Origin: Gaiellasilicea sp033857955
Lineage (GTDB): Bacteria > Actinomycetota > Thermoleophilia > Gaiellales > Gaiellaceae
DNA: 64,000 bases
Direction of reading: 5' to 3'
Assembly (NCBI GenBank): GCA_033857955.1
Contig: JAWVCW010000016.1
Location: forward strand, 1 to 64,000
The notes under the pieces: generated by a model
Database searches by the model: none
What the model was told of the DNA's origin: nothing
Seen by the model: only the letters and a program-made list of their open reading frames with translations
Translations under genes and position numbers: made by a program
Part shown: positions 1 through 7,671 of the stretch, piece by piece
How positions within the stretch are numbered: the stretch's first letter is position 1
How the letters are laid out: each line of letters begins with the position of its first letter

Positions 1-283
1 GAGGTACGGGCCGCCGGCTGGAGCGCCGCGAGCGGCGCGAGGCTGCGCCGGAGGCCGGCTCCGCCGGCCGGGAGGCGCAGCCGGCCAGGGGCCGCGCCTC
101 AGTCGCCGGTTCCGGCGGCTGGCGCGCGGTTCCTGGCGCGCCGCTTGCGGTGCGTAAGCCGGTGGAACAGTACGGAGGTACGGGCCGCCGGCTGGAGCGC
201 CGCGAGCGGCGCGAGGCTGCGCCGGAGGCCGGCTCCGCCGGCCGGGAGGCGCAGCCGGCCAGGGGCCGCGCGTCAGTCGCCGG
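1..283. repeat. 109-bp direct repeat with nested hairpins
   Basis: Bases 1-109 recur at 175-283 with one mismatch (98 versus 272). Each copy holds a nested perfect inverted repeat: outer arms GGCTGCGCC/GGCGCAGCC (41-49 with 74-82; 215-223 with 248-256) and inner arms GGCCGGC/GCCGGCC around a TCC loop (53-59 with 63-69; 227-233 with 237-243). The right copy runs 11 bases into the 3' end of the lipoprotein gene, and the left copy carries the same 11 bases without the rest of the gene. It looks like a local duplication of the gene's downstream hairpin. No gene is seen in 1-272. Confidence 0.85.
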
Positions 284-878
284 CCACGAAGAACTGCCAA
301 TCCCCGTCCGGGGTGATCGCCGTGCGCCAGCCGAGGTACATCCCGCCTGCCTTCATCGAATCGATCTGCTCCTGCGTGTAGAGACCCGCGTCGACCAGGG
401 CCTGCCAGTCGGCGTCTGTCGGCGATTCGTTGTAGGCCGACGGCCAGGCGTAGGAGCCGGTCTCGTTGCGCGTGTAGGGCAGCGTCAGGATCGTCGCGAG
501 CGCGCGCATCGGCTTGTCGGTGCCCGCTTCCTCGAGCCGGCGCCAGTAGGTGGAGGCGTCCGTCTCACTGCCGTAGGTGAACGTGAAGCCTGCGCCCTTC
601 TCGAGCGCGATCTGCTCGAGCGTGTCGTAGTCGCAGGCGACTGCGGCGCCGAAGACGCGCTTCCGGACGTCCGCCACTGCGGCCGGCAGCTTCTGCTCGG
701 GGAGCGTCAGGCGCAGCGCTGAGGTCGAGCAGGCGACCTCAGGTTGTGTCGCGACCGTTTCCGTCTGGGTGACCGTCTGAGTCACGGTCTCGGGCAGGGT
801 CGAACCGGCGTTGCTGCCGTTGTCCGACCCGCAACCGGCGACGACGAGAGCGAGGACGGCGCCGAGCACGAATCTCAT
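273..878 (-). CDS. Secreted lipoprotein of unknown function
   Basis: 201 aa. The start ATG at 878 is chosen because it gives a classic lipoprotein signal: Met-Arg, a hydrophobic stretch, and lipobox VVAGC with the cysteine near residue 15. A longer reading upstream lacks any signal. A Thr/Val/Gln-rich linker (about residues 30-45) follows, then a soluble domain of about 150 residues with one conserved-looking cysteine pair. The product should be exported, lipid-anchored and face the outside. Six bases before the ATG is TATTCC (885-890, minus strand), a weak -10 that would give a leaderless message. The stop lies inside the right copy of the 109-bp repeat. I do not recognise the domain. Confidence 0.8.
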   Translation of the reverse strand: MRFVLGAVLALVVAGCGSDNGSNAGSTLPETVTQTVTQTETVATQPEVACSTSALRLTLPEQKLPAAVADVRKRVFGAAVACDYDTLEQIALEKGAGFTFTYGSETDASTYWRRLEEAGTDKPMRALATILTLPYTRNETGSYAWPSAYNESPTDADWQALVDAGLYTQEQIDSMKAGGMYLGWRTAITPDGDWQFFVAGD

Positions 879-933
879 GCCGAAGGAATAGCAGCGCAGC
901 CCGTCCTCGGTCGCAGTCGGTCCCACGCGCGGC

Positions 934-1413
934 TCAGAGATGGATCGAGCCCTGTGCGAGCGCCTCCGCGCCGTTCGACTCCTCGGCTCGCACGAGCACG
1001 ACGCGGACGAACGAGCCGTGGCCGGCAAGCTCCGCCGGCTCGATGAACGCGCCAAAGGGCTGGACGAGCTCGCCGTCGACGGAGAGCTCACCCCGAAGCA
1101 CGCAGCCGATACCCGGCCCGGCCGCCGCGCCGCCGTCGCGCTCGCAACGCATCGCGTAATCGGCCCACGGATCGAGCTCGACGTGTGCCGAGAGCTTCGC
1201 GTCCTCGACCGACCACTCGGTCAACTCCCAGCGGAGCACGGTCGCGCCGTCGACCCCGGCCTCCAGCACCGCCTCGTCTGAGCCGAAGGCGGCGCTACCC
1301 GCATGCAGCGTCGAAAGCTCGCCGGAGGCGACGTAGACGATCCGGCCGCCGCGGGCGAGCTCGAGCGACTCGCCCGGCCCGAGGAGGTCTTCGTACAGCG
1401 ACAGCGACGTCAT
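934..1413 (-). CDS. Small cupin-like hypothetical protein
   Basis: 159 aa, start ATG at 1413. The sequence is beta-rich, with alternating hydrophobic and charged segments and repeated Gly-Asp/Glu turns, as in small cupin-fold proteins. The cupin histidine motifs are not evident, so metal binding is doubtful. The upstream 26-bp gap separates it from the end of the alcohol dehydrogenase gene on the same strand, so it may be the last gene of that operon. Function unknown. Confidence 0.65.
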   Translation of the reverse strand: MTSLSLYEDLLGPGESLELARGGRIVYVASGELSTLHAGSAAFGSDEAVLEAGVDGATVLRWELTEWSVEDAKLSAHVELDPWADYAMRCERDGGAAAGPGIGCVLRGELSVDGELVQPFGAFIEPAELAGHGSFVRVVLVRAEESNGAEALAQGSIHL

Positions 1414-1439
1414 CGCCGGGAGGATTCCACAGGACGTTC

Positions 1440-2531
1440 CTACGGCGCTACAAGCACGCGGCCGGGCTCGCCGGCCAGGCTCGCCTTGAACGCGTCGTCG
1501 GCGCGGTCGAGCGCGAACGACGGGCCGACGAGACTCGCGAGGTCGAGCTCGCCGGAGCGGACGAGCCCCAGCAGGCGCGGCAGCGCGACCGCCGGGTCCT
1601 CGGAGCCGTAAATCGTCCCGGTGAGCGTCTTCTCCCGGTTCGAGAACTCGAAGGGGTCGAGCTCGAGCGTCTCCCCTCCCGCCGGCAGCCCCACGACGAC
1701 GGCCGTGCCGCCGCCGCGCGTCCAGCGCAGCGCGAGCTTGGTCGTCGCGGGCGCGCCGACCGCGTCGAACGCGTAGTCGACGCCCTCGGGGTCGAGCTCG
1801 CGGACAGCCTCGCGCAGGTCGTCGGGCGCGCAGGCGCGGGTCGCGCCGAGCGCCAGCGCCTGCTCGCGGCGGCCCGCGACCGGATCGACGACGAGGATCT
1901 CGGTCGCGCCGGCGATTCGGGCTCCCTGGACGACGAACTGCCCGACGCCGCCGGCCCCGATCACGAGCGCCGTGAACCCAGGCTCGGGACGAGCTGCGTT
2001 CAACACGGCGCCGACCCCTGTCAGCGCCGCGCAGCCGAGCAGCGCCGCCGCTTCCATCGGAACGTCCGGGCCAAGGGGCATCGCAGCGCCCGCCGCGACG
2101 ACGACCCGCTCTGCAAGCGCGCCCGTCGCCGTGCCCCGGTAGACGGTCTTGCCGTCGAGGGACATCCCCGTCCGGCCGTCGAGCAGCGTCCCGCGCCCGA
2201 TCGCCGAGGAGAGCGGCCCGCATGCCGCGGGGCGGCCGCGGCGGCAGGGCCCGCACTCGCCGCACGCCGGCGCCCAGGACAGAACGACGCGGTCGCCTTC
2301 CCGCAGCCCGGTTGCCTCGCTGCCGACCGCCTCGACCACACCGGCGCCCTCGTGGCCGAGCACGATCGGCGTCGGCCGGTCCCACTCGCCCTTGTAGGAG
2401 TGCAAGTCGGTGCCGCAGACGCCGACCGCGTTCATCCGGACGACGACCTCGCCCGGCAGCGGCTCCTCGAGCTCGATCTCCTCCAGCTCGAGCCGGCCCG
2501 GCTCGTGCATCACGGCTGCTCGGGTCTTCAC
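1440..2531 (-). CDS. Zinc-dependent alcohol dehydrogenase (MDR superfamily)
   Basis: 363 aa. Catalytic zinc ligands are visible as C39 in VGVCGTDLH and H60-E61 in LGHEGAGVV. The structural-zinc lobe is the quartet C90, C93, C96, C104. The nucleotide-binding Rossmann motif GAGGVGQ sits near residue 180, followed by an acidic residue in VVDP, which suggests NAD rather than NADP. Length is normal for the family. The start GTG at 2531 overlaps the TGA of the XdhC gene as GTGA, so translation is coupled. The neighbouring XdhC-type genes suggest a role with a molybdenum hydroxylase substrate such as an aldehyde or alcohol, but no hydroxylase subunits are in the window. Substrate unknown. Confidence 0.92.
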   Translation of the reverse strand: MKTRAAVMHEPGRLELEEIELEEPLPGEVVVRMNAVGVCGTDLHSYKGEWDRPTPIVLGHEGAGVVEAVGSEATGLREGDRVVLSWAPACGECGPCRRGRPAACGPLSSAIGRGTLLDGRTGMSLDGKTVYRGTATGALAERVVVAAGAAMPLGPDVPMEAAALLGCAALTGVGAVLNAARPEPGFTALVIGAGGVGQFVVQGARIAGATEILVVDPVAGRREQALALGATRACAPDDLREAVRELDPEGVDYAFDAVGAPATTKLALRWTRGGGTAVVVGLPAGGETLELDPFEFSNREKTLTGTIYGSEDPAVALPRLLGLVRSGELDLASLVGPSFALDRADDAFKASLAGEPGRVLVAP

Positions 2532-3268
2532 TCCACCTCGACGTGAATCCGCTGCCCCGACTGGCTGAGCGGGCCGCCGCCGCGCCCGTTCCGGGCCGCC
2601 ATCGCCTCGGCCAGGATCGAGAGGGCGACCTCGGGATTCGCGTCGGCACCGATGTCGAGCCCGCACGGGCCCGAGATGCGCTCGATCGCCGCCTCGTCGA
2701 CGCCGAGCTCGCGCAGCCGCTCACGCTTCTTCTCCTGGTTCCGGCGACCGCCGATCAGGCCGATGTAGAACGCGTCGCTCGCGAGCGCCAGCTCGAGCGC
2801 CGGCAGGTCGAACTTGTCGTCGTGCGTGAGAATCACAATCGCGGTCGCATGGTCGGGAGCCACCTGCGCGAACGTCTCCTCCGGCCAGGCGACGATCAGC
2901 TCGTCCGCGCTCGGGATTCGCTCGCGCGTCGCGAACTTGGCGCGGGCATCGGCGACGATCGTCGTCCAGCCGAGCAGGTTCGCCGCCCCGGCAAGCGCTT
3001 CAGCCGTATCGACTGCGCCGTACACGAAGAGACGCGGCGGAGGGCCGTAGACCTCGGCGAAGACCTTCCGGCCCTCGAGCTCGAGCATCCGGTTGCGCGC
3101 GCCGCGGATCAGCTCGTCGGCGTGAGCGGCGAGCTCCGCCGGCCCGTCGCCGACCGTCTCGCCCCCCTCGAGGACGAGCAGCTTCGTCCCGAGCTCCTTG
3201 CCCTCGACGACCGTCAGGACGACGCCGCGGCCGCCGTCGCGCTGAAGCGCCAGCAGGCGCTCGATCAC
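2528..3268 (-). CDS. XdhC-family protein, Rossmann domain
   Basis: 246 aa from GTG 3268. It corresponds to the second half of XdhC/CoxF proteins: a short lead (about 1-90) and a C-terminal Rossmann-like domain (about 95-215) with FVYGAVDTAEAL, a DARAKFATRER segment, VILTHDDKFD and YIGLIGGRRN. XdhC proteins bind molybdenum cofactor and pass its sulfurated form to xanthine-dehydrogenase-family enzymes. It is translationally coupled at both ends by GTGA overlaps (3265-3268 and 2528-2531). The upstream gene supplies the XdhC_CoxI N-terminal domain as a separate protein, so the family is split in two here. Confidence 0.88.
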   Translation of the reverse strand: MIERLLALQRDGGRGVVLTVVEGKELGTKLLVLEGGETVGDGPAELAAHADELIRGARNRMLELEGRKVFAEVYGPPPRLFVYGAVDTAEALAGAANLLGWTTIVADARAKFATRERIPSADELIVAWPEETFAQVAPDHATAIVILTHDDKFDLPALELALASDAFYIGLIGGRRNQEKKRERLRELGVDEAAIERISGPCGLDIGADANPEVALSILAEAMAARNGRGGGPLSQSGQRIHVEVE

Positions 3269-3576
3269 GGCAGCTTTTCGACGAAGACGTCGATCTCGCC
3301 GCCGCAGGGAAGGCCGACGGCCCACGCCTCCTCGTCGGAGATGCCGTAGGAGAGCAGCTTCGGCTCGCCGGTCTCGAGTACCTCGCGCGCCTGCTCGAAG
3401 ACGTCACCCTCCACGCATCCGCCGGAGACCGAGCCGCAGAGCTTGCCGCTCCCCGAGATCGCGAGGCTCGAGCCGACCGGCCTCGGAGCCGACCGGCGGC
3501 TCGCGATCACGGTGGCGACGGCGACCTGCTCTCCAGCCGCCTGCCAGCGCTCGATCTCGGGAAGGATTTCCTTCAC
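3265..3576 (-). CDS. XdhC/CoxI N-terminal domain protein
   Basis: 103 aa from GTG 3576. It is a complete XdhC_CoxI domain: ATVIASRRSAPRPVGSS near the start, the glycine-rich SGGCVEGDVF at about 50-60, and LPCGGEIDVF at about 89-98. The two cysteines in SGGC and PCGG are typical of the domain and are thought to matter for handling the cofactor. It is the first gene of an operon with the Rossmann half of XdhC and the alcohol dehydrogenase, joined by four-base overlaps. A split pair is known in other bacteria, so this is not a frameshift. Confidence 0.9.
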   Translation of the reverse strand: MKEILPEIERWQAAGEQVAVATVIASRRSAPRPVGSSLAISGSGKLCGSVSGGCVEGDVFEQAREVLETGEPKLLSYGISDEEAWAVGLPCGGEIDVFVEKLP

Positions 3577-3583
3577 GCCTCGA

Positions 3584-4084
3584 TTATCGCCTTCGGACGC
3601 TCTCCGGCAGCGGGCGGCGGTTGGCACGGGCGCTCCACTCGTCCGCCGAGCGCGACTCCGGGTCTCGCGGCTTCGCCGGATAGCCGAACGAGAGGATGAT
3701 CGCGATGCGCTCGTCGTCGTCGAGCTCGAGCGCCGCGCGTGCCCCCGGCTCGTCGGCCAAGGCGTTCGGGCACGACCCCACTCCCTGGTTCCAGGCCGCG
3801 AGCAGCATGTTCTCCGCCGCGCGGCCGGCATCGAACGAGACAGGTCCCTTGCCGCTGACGACGATCGCGACGACGAAGGGGGCGCCGCGCAGGTTCGTGG
3901 GCTCGTAGACGGAGTCTGCGAGGAGCTCGCCGGGGACGACGTCGAATCGCCAGGGCTGCCTGTTCTTCGAGCTACCGGCGAGACGGCCGGCGTCGAGGAT
4001 CCGTTCCTCCACGTCCGGCGGCAGCGCCCGCGGCTCGTACTCCCGCACCTCTCGCCTTCTCGCGATGGCGAGCAACGTGTCCAT
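3584..4084 (-). CDS. Nitroreductase-family flavoprotein
   Basis: 166 aa from ATG 4084. The opening RRREVREYEPRALP and SSKNRQPWRFDVV are the FMN-binding features of the nitroreductase fold, with AAENMLLAAWNQGVGS at about 97-112 and a C-terminal GYPAKPRDPESR. The protein should bind FMN and reduce quinones, nitro compounds or a similar acceptor with NAD(P)H. It is short but complete for the family. It ends 7 bp before the CoxI-type gene starts and so could lead that operon. Substrate unknown. Confidence 0.88.
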   Translation of the reverse strand: MDTLLAIARRREVREYEPRALPPDVEERILDAGRLAGSSKNRQPWRFDVVPGELLADSVYEPTNLRGAPFVVAIVVSGKGPVSFDAGRAAENMLLAAWNQGVGSCPNALADEPGARAALELDDDERIAIILSFGYPAKPRDPESRSADEWSARANRRPLPESVRRR

Positions 4085-4090
4085 GGGCGA

Positions 4091-4105
4091 TAGCCTGCCA
4101 TTTCC
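4091..4105 (+). promoter_or_regulatory. -10 box of a leaderless start (TAGCCT)
   Basis: TAGCCT at 4091-4096 stands nine bases before the ATG at 4106, and no Shine-Dalgarno is present. No clear -35. Confidence 0.4.
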
Positions 4106-4309
4106 ATGACTGACCAGGCCGCCGTGAGCCTTCTCCGCTGGCTGCGACGGCAGCTGCGCGAGCCGACGCCCTGGCGCGAGCGACTCGAGGCCGCGGTCGC
4201 GAACGACGACCCGGAGGAGGCGCGCCGACTGCTCACGCGGATGGACTTCACGGACGCGCAGCGCCGCCACGTCGCCGGCTTGATCGACCGCTGGGCGGAG
4301 AGGGGATGA
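4106..4309 (+). CDS. Small helical hypothetical protein
   Basis: 67 aa, start ATG 4106. The sequence is arginine-, leucine- and glutamate-rich and predicted all-helical (RLEAAVANDDPEEARRLL resembles a helical repeat). Its stop overlaps the next start as ATGA, which supports it being a real coupled gene. Function unknown. Confidence 0.65.
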   Translation: MTDQAAVSLLRWLRRQLREPTPWRERLEAAVANDDPEEARRLLTRMDFTDAQRRHVAGLIDRWAERG

Positions 4310-4701
4310 GCGTTCAGGCCAATGCGGCGCTCGTGCGCCGGATCATGAAGGCGTTCGCGCAGAAGCAAGGCTTCGCGCTGCGCGACTGCTTCGCCGAGGA
4401 CGCGGTCTGGCATGTCCCCGGCGGCGGCGTGATGTCCGGGACATATCGCGGTCGCTCCGAAATCTTCCGCTTCCTCGCCCGCCTCCCGAAGTTGACGGAC
4501 GGGACCTACCGTTCGACCTACATCGACGCACTCGCCAGCGCGGAGCGCGGCGCCGGGCTGTACCGCGCGCGGGGCGAGCGCGAGGGCCGCTCGCTCGACA
4601 TCGAGCAGCTGCTGCTCTTCACGATCAAGGACGGCCTCGTGACGGAGGTGCTCGCGCTCCCGAGCGATCCTGCGGCCTTTGACGAGTTCTGGTCCGAGTG
4701 A
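4306..4701 (+). CDS. SnoaL-like / NTF2-fold protein
   Basis: 131 aa. The opening helix LVRRIMKAFAQKQ, then DCFAEDAVWHVPG, SGTYRGRSEIFRFLARL and a closing LFTIKDGLVTEVLAL strand match the NTF2/SnoaL-like cone fold used by small isomerases, hydratases and ligand-binding proteins. ATGA overlap with the 67-aa gene before it indicates coupled translation. No catalytic assignment can be made from sequence. Confidence 0.85.
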   Translation: MSVQANAALVRRIMKAFAQKQGFALRDCFAEDAVWHVPGGGVMSGTYRGRSEIFRFLARLPKLTDGTYRSTYIDALASAERGAGLYRARGEREGRSLDIEQLLLFTIKDGLVTEVLALPSDPAAFDEFWSE

Positions 4702-4702
4702 C

Positions 4703-5347
4703 CTAGGCGCGCACCGGGTTCGTCAGCGTCCCGATCCGCTCGATCTCGACCGTCACCTCGTCGCCGTCGGCGAGGAAGATGGGCGGGTCGCGAAAGACGC
4801 CGACCCCGGCGGGCGTTCCCGTCAGCACGAGGTCGCCGGGCTCGAGCGTGATCGCCTCCGAAACGAACGCGATCACCTCGGCGACGGAGAAGATCATGTC
4901 CGCGGTGGACGACTCCTGGCGGACCTCGCCGTTGACGAGGCAGCGGATCCGGAGGCTCTGAGGGTCGCCGACCTCGGCGGCGGGCACGAACTCGCCGACC
5001 GGGCCGAACGTGTCGAGCGACTTCGAGCGGGTGAACTGCCCGTCGGCGCGCTGGAGGTCGCGGGCGGTCACGTCGTTCGCGCAAAGGTAACCACGCACGG
5101 CTTCGAGCGCGTTCTCGACGCGCGCTCCCTTCACGCGAGTGCCGATCAGCACGCCGAGTTCGGCCTCGTAGTCGACCTCGTCCGAGATCGACGGCAGAAC
5201 GATCGGGTCGCCCGGCCCGGTCAGCGCGGTCGGCCACTTCGCGAAGAGGAGCGGCCTCTCCGGCAGCCTCACCCCTTGCTCCTCCGCGTGGTCGCGATAG
5301 TTCAGCCCGACGCAGATCACCTTGCCGGGGCGTTCGATCGGAAGCAC
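4703..5347 (-). CDS. Fumarylacetoacetate hydrolase family protein
   Basis: 214 aa. Upstream GTA and ACA codons are not starts, so GTG 5347 is taken. VICVGLNYRDHAEE opens the FAH domain. The metal-binding acidic residues appear in DEVDYEAELGVLIG and in NDVTARDLQ, and LTGTPAGVGVFRDP is the typical closing motif. These Mg-dependent enzymes hydrolyse or decarboxylate acylpyruvates and related 2-oxo acids. It follows the HlyC gene by two bases. Substrate unknown. Confidence 0.9.
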   Translation of the reverse strand: MLPIERPGKVICVGLNYRDHAEEQGVRLPERPLLFAKWPTALTGPGDPIVLPSISDEVDYEAELGVLIGTRVKGARVENALEAVRGYLCANDVTARDLQRADGQFTRSKSLDTFGPVGEFVPAAEVGDPQSLRIRCLVNGEVRQESSTADMIFSVAEVIAFVSEAITLEPGDLVLTGTPAGVGVFRDPPIFLADGDEVTVEIERIGTLTNPVRA

Positions 5348-5349
5348 TG

Positions 5350-6648
5350 TTACTCCACCTCGTGTTCGGGTTCCGGGATCGCCTCGCGGAACTCGACCTC
5401 GAGACGCTGGATCCGCGAGCCTTCGATCTCGATCACGCGCAGGCTCAGGCCGTCGATCGTCACCTCGTCGCCGATCTCGGGTGCGCGGCCGAGCGCGCCG
5501 AAGACGGTGCCGGCCATCGTGTGGTAGTCCTCGACCTCGATCTCGGTGCCGAACTGCTCGTTGAAGTCGTCGATCGGGAACGTGCCGTCGATCCGGATGT
5601 GGGTGTCGTCGATTCGCTCGACCGACTCGTCGGGAAGATCGAACTCGTCCTCGATCTCGCCTACGATCTCCTCCAGCAGGTCCTCGAGCGTGACGATCCC
5701 CTGCATCGCGCCGTACTCGTCCACGACGACGGCCATGTGCTGGTTCTGCTTGCGGAACTCGGCGAGGAGCGCCGCCAGATCCTTCGTCTCCGGGACGATG
5801 TAGACCGGCCTCAGGAGCTGCTCGATCTCCACCTGCTCCATCCCGCGATCGTGCAGGGCCGAGAAGAGGTCGCGCACGTGCAGGATCCCGGCGATCTCGT
5901 CGAGCGACTCGCGATAGACGGGATAGCGCGTGTACGGCGACTCGAGCAGCGCGGCGAGCGCCTCCTCGGTCGGCAGCGAGATCGAGATCGCGACCACCTC
6001 GGGCCGCGGCACCATCACCTCGTGGACCTCCTTGTCCGCGAAGTCGAAGACCTTGTAGAGCATCTCCTCCTCGGTCGTCGCGATCACGCCCGCATCCTCG
6101 GCCCCGGCCACGATGTGCCGGATGTCCTCCTCGGTGTGGGCGAGCTCGCCGGCCGGCGCCGGCGTCACGCCGAACAGGCGCGTGACCGCGTTCGCGGAGA
6201 TTTGCAGCAGCCAGTTGAAGGGCTTCACGACCCTCTGCAGCGCCCCGAGCGGAAGCGCGAGCCCCTTGGCGATCCATTCGGCTTTCTGGAGCGCGATCGC
6301 CTTCGGCACGAGCTCGCCGAGCCCGACGCTGAGGTACGTGAGGATCAGGAACGCAAGCGCGTAGGCGATCCCGTGCGACACGACGGGGTCGAAGTAGCTC
6401 GAGAGCAGGGGCTGGCCGACGGCGCCGAGGGCGATCCCGAAGACCGTGATCCCGATCTGCACGGTGCTGATGAACTTGACCGGGTTGTCCATCAGCTCGA
6501 GCGCCTTGCGGGCGCGGCGGCTGCCCGCCTCGGCCTCGGGTTCCAGGCGCGTCCGGCGCGCAGTCACGAGCGCGTACTCGGCAGCGACGAAGACCGCGTT
6601 CCCAAGCACGAGCAGGAAGATCGCGAGGATTCGAAGGGCGTCGCTCAT
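5350..6648 (-). CDS. CorC/HlyC-type membrane protein (DUF21-CBS-CorC)
   Basis: 432 aa. N-terminal DUF21 (about 1-195) has four hydrophobic segments beginning ILAIFLLVLGNAVFVAAEYAL and the motif SVGLGELVPKAIALQ. A CBS pair follows (about 210-335) with VMVPRPEVVAI and YPVYRESLDEIAGILHVRD, then a CorC_HlyC domain (about 350-425). Proteins with this order are linked to magnesium and cobalt efflux; the historical name hemolysin is misleading. It sits directly upstream of the FAH gene. Start ATG 6648. Confidence 0.93.
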   Translation of the reverse strand: MSDALRILAIFLLVLGNAVFVAAEYALVTARRTRLEPEAEAGSRRARKALELMDNPVKFISTVQIGITVFGIALGAVGQPLLSSYFDPVVSHGIAYALAFLILTYLSVGLGELVPKAIALQKAEWIAKGLALPLGALQRVVKPFNWLLQISANAVTRLFGVTPAPAGELAHTEEDIRHIVAGAEDAGVIATTEEEMLYKVFDFADKEVHEVMVPRPEVVAISISLPTEEALAALLESPYTRYPVYRESLDEIAGILHVRDLFSALHDRGMEQVEIEQLLRPVYIVPETKDLAALLAEFRKQNQHMAVVVDEYGAMQGIVTLEDLLEEIVGEIEDEFDLPDESVERIDDTHIRIDGTFPIDDFNEQFGTEIEVEDYHTMAGTVFGALGRAPEIGDEVTIDGLSLRVIEIEGSRIQRLEVEFREAIPEPEHEVE

Positions 6649-6672
6649 GCCCCGCTCTCCGGGGCCCGCGGA

Positions 6673-7617
6673 CTAGAAGGATCGTCCAAGCTGGCGCGCA
6701 GTATAGGCAACGGCTCCGACGTCCTCGCGCCTCTCCGCCCGCTCCTCGAGCACGAGGCGCTCCAGATGGGAAAGCGTCTCGGCCACCGCGAAGCGGCGCG
6801 AGGCCGGCTTCAGGGTCGCGCCGAAGAGGTCGAACGACAGCTCGTAGCCGGTGCGCGGCTGCTCCGTCAGGGCGGCCTCGGTGAACGCCAGCCGCTCGCG
6901 ATGGTGCTCGATCAGCTCCCGCGCGCGGCCGACCGGATCTTCGATCGGGTCGCCGTGCCCCGGCAGCGCGATCGCCGGCTCGAGCTCGATCGTCCGCTCC
7001 AGCGAATCGATGTAGTCGCCGAGGGGATCGGGCCTGCTCTCCGGCCAGAGGCCCACGGTCGGCGTGATCCGCCCGAGCAGATGGTCGGCCGAGATGAGAA
7101 CGCCGTCCGAGAGGAGGCAGAGCTGGCCGTCGGCGTGGCCCGGGGCCGCGACGAGCTCCCAGCCGTCGAGGCGGTCTCCGTCGTCGACGAGCTGCGGATT
7201 GGGCTGGTAGCGGATGAAGGGGCGGTAGACGGCGCCCGACTCGATCAGCTCCTCCGTGATCTCCGACGGGACGCCGTGCGTGAGAAACCAGTCCGCAATC
7301 CTCGTCGGCCAGTCGTCGTTCGCCCAGACGAGCTCGCACTGGGAGTAGTCGAGCTCGCCCTGGTAGACCGGCGCGCCCGTCAGCTCCGCGACATCCGCCG
7401 CCGCTCCCACGTGGTCGGGATGAAAGTGCGTGATGAAGATCCGCGCGACCTCGGCGCCGTCGAGCGCGGCCCGCCAGACCTCCTGTGCATCCGGCAGGCC
7501 GATCCCGGTGTCGACGAGGGTCCAGCCGTCGTCGCCCGGCAGCAGGTACGAGTGAACGTGGCCGGGCCGGGTCGGCAGGGGGGTCGTGATCCGACGGATG
7601 CCGGCTGGCAGATCCAT
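6673..7617 (-). CDS. Metallo-beta-lactamase-fold hydrolase
   Basis: 314 aa from ATG 7617. The metal-binding motif FITHFHPDHVG (HxHxDH) is at about residues 72-82. Further ligands are probably H in AAPGHADGQLCLL, D in ISADHLLGRI and H in LPGHGDPI. The C-terminal 80 residues are helical, as in glyoxalase-II-like and RNase-unrelated MBL hydrolases. It is divergent from the radical SAM gene; the gap of 54 bp holds a LexA box that might affect it too. Substrate unknown. Confidence 0.9.
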   Translation of the reverse strand: MDLPAGIRRITTPLPTRPGHVHSYLLPGDDGWTLVDTGIGLPDAQEVWRAALDGAEVARIFITHFHPDHVGAAADVAELTGAPVYQGELDYSQCELVWANDDWPTRIADWFLTHGVPSEITEELIESGAVYRPFIRYQPNPQLVDDGDRLDGWELVAAPGHADGQLCLLSDGVLISADHLLGRITPTVGLWPESRPDPLGDYIDSLERTIELEPAIALPGHGDPIEDPVGRARELIEHHRERLAFTEAALTEQPRTGYELSFDLFGATLKPASRRFAVAETLSHLERLVLEERAERREDVGAVAYTARQLGRSF

Positions 7618-7635
7618 CGGGCTATCCAACACTAT

Positions 7636-7671
7636 TTGCGGCGATACGAACGTGTGTTCTATGATCTCGGG
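7636..7671 (+). promoter_or_regulatory. Promoter with embedded LexA (SOS) box, leaderless
   Basis: TTGCGG (7636-7641) and TATGAT (7660-7665) are spaced by 18 bases. Between them GAACGTGTGTTC (7648-7659) matches the Gram-positive/actinobacterial LexA consensus GAAC-N4-GTTC exactly. The -10 ends six bases before the ATG at 7672, so the message should be leaderless and repressed by LexA until DNA damage. Confidence 0.8.

Noticed and set aside
2528..3576. The two XdhC halves as one gene broken by a frameshift
   Set aside because: The junction is a GTGA overlap identical in type to many others here, and split CoxI/XdhC pairs are known; each half is a complete domain.
5362..7671. A frame open from 5362 through the radical SAM gene
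   Set aside because: The part before 7672 is antisense to the HlyC and MBL genes and lacks protein-like composition. High GC leaves antisense frames open; the same explains long shadow frames at 28631-31300 and 15092-16201.
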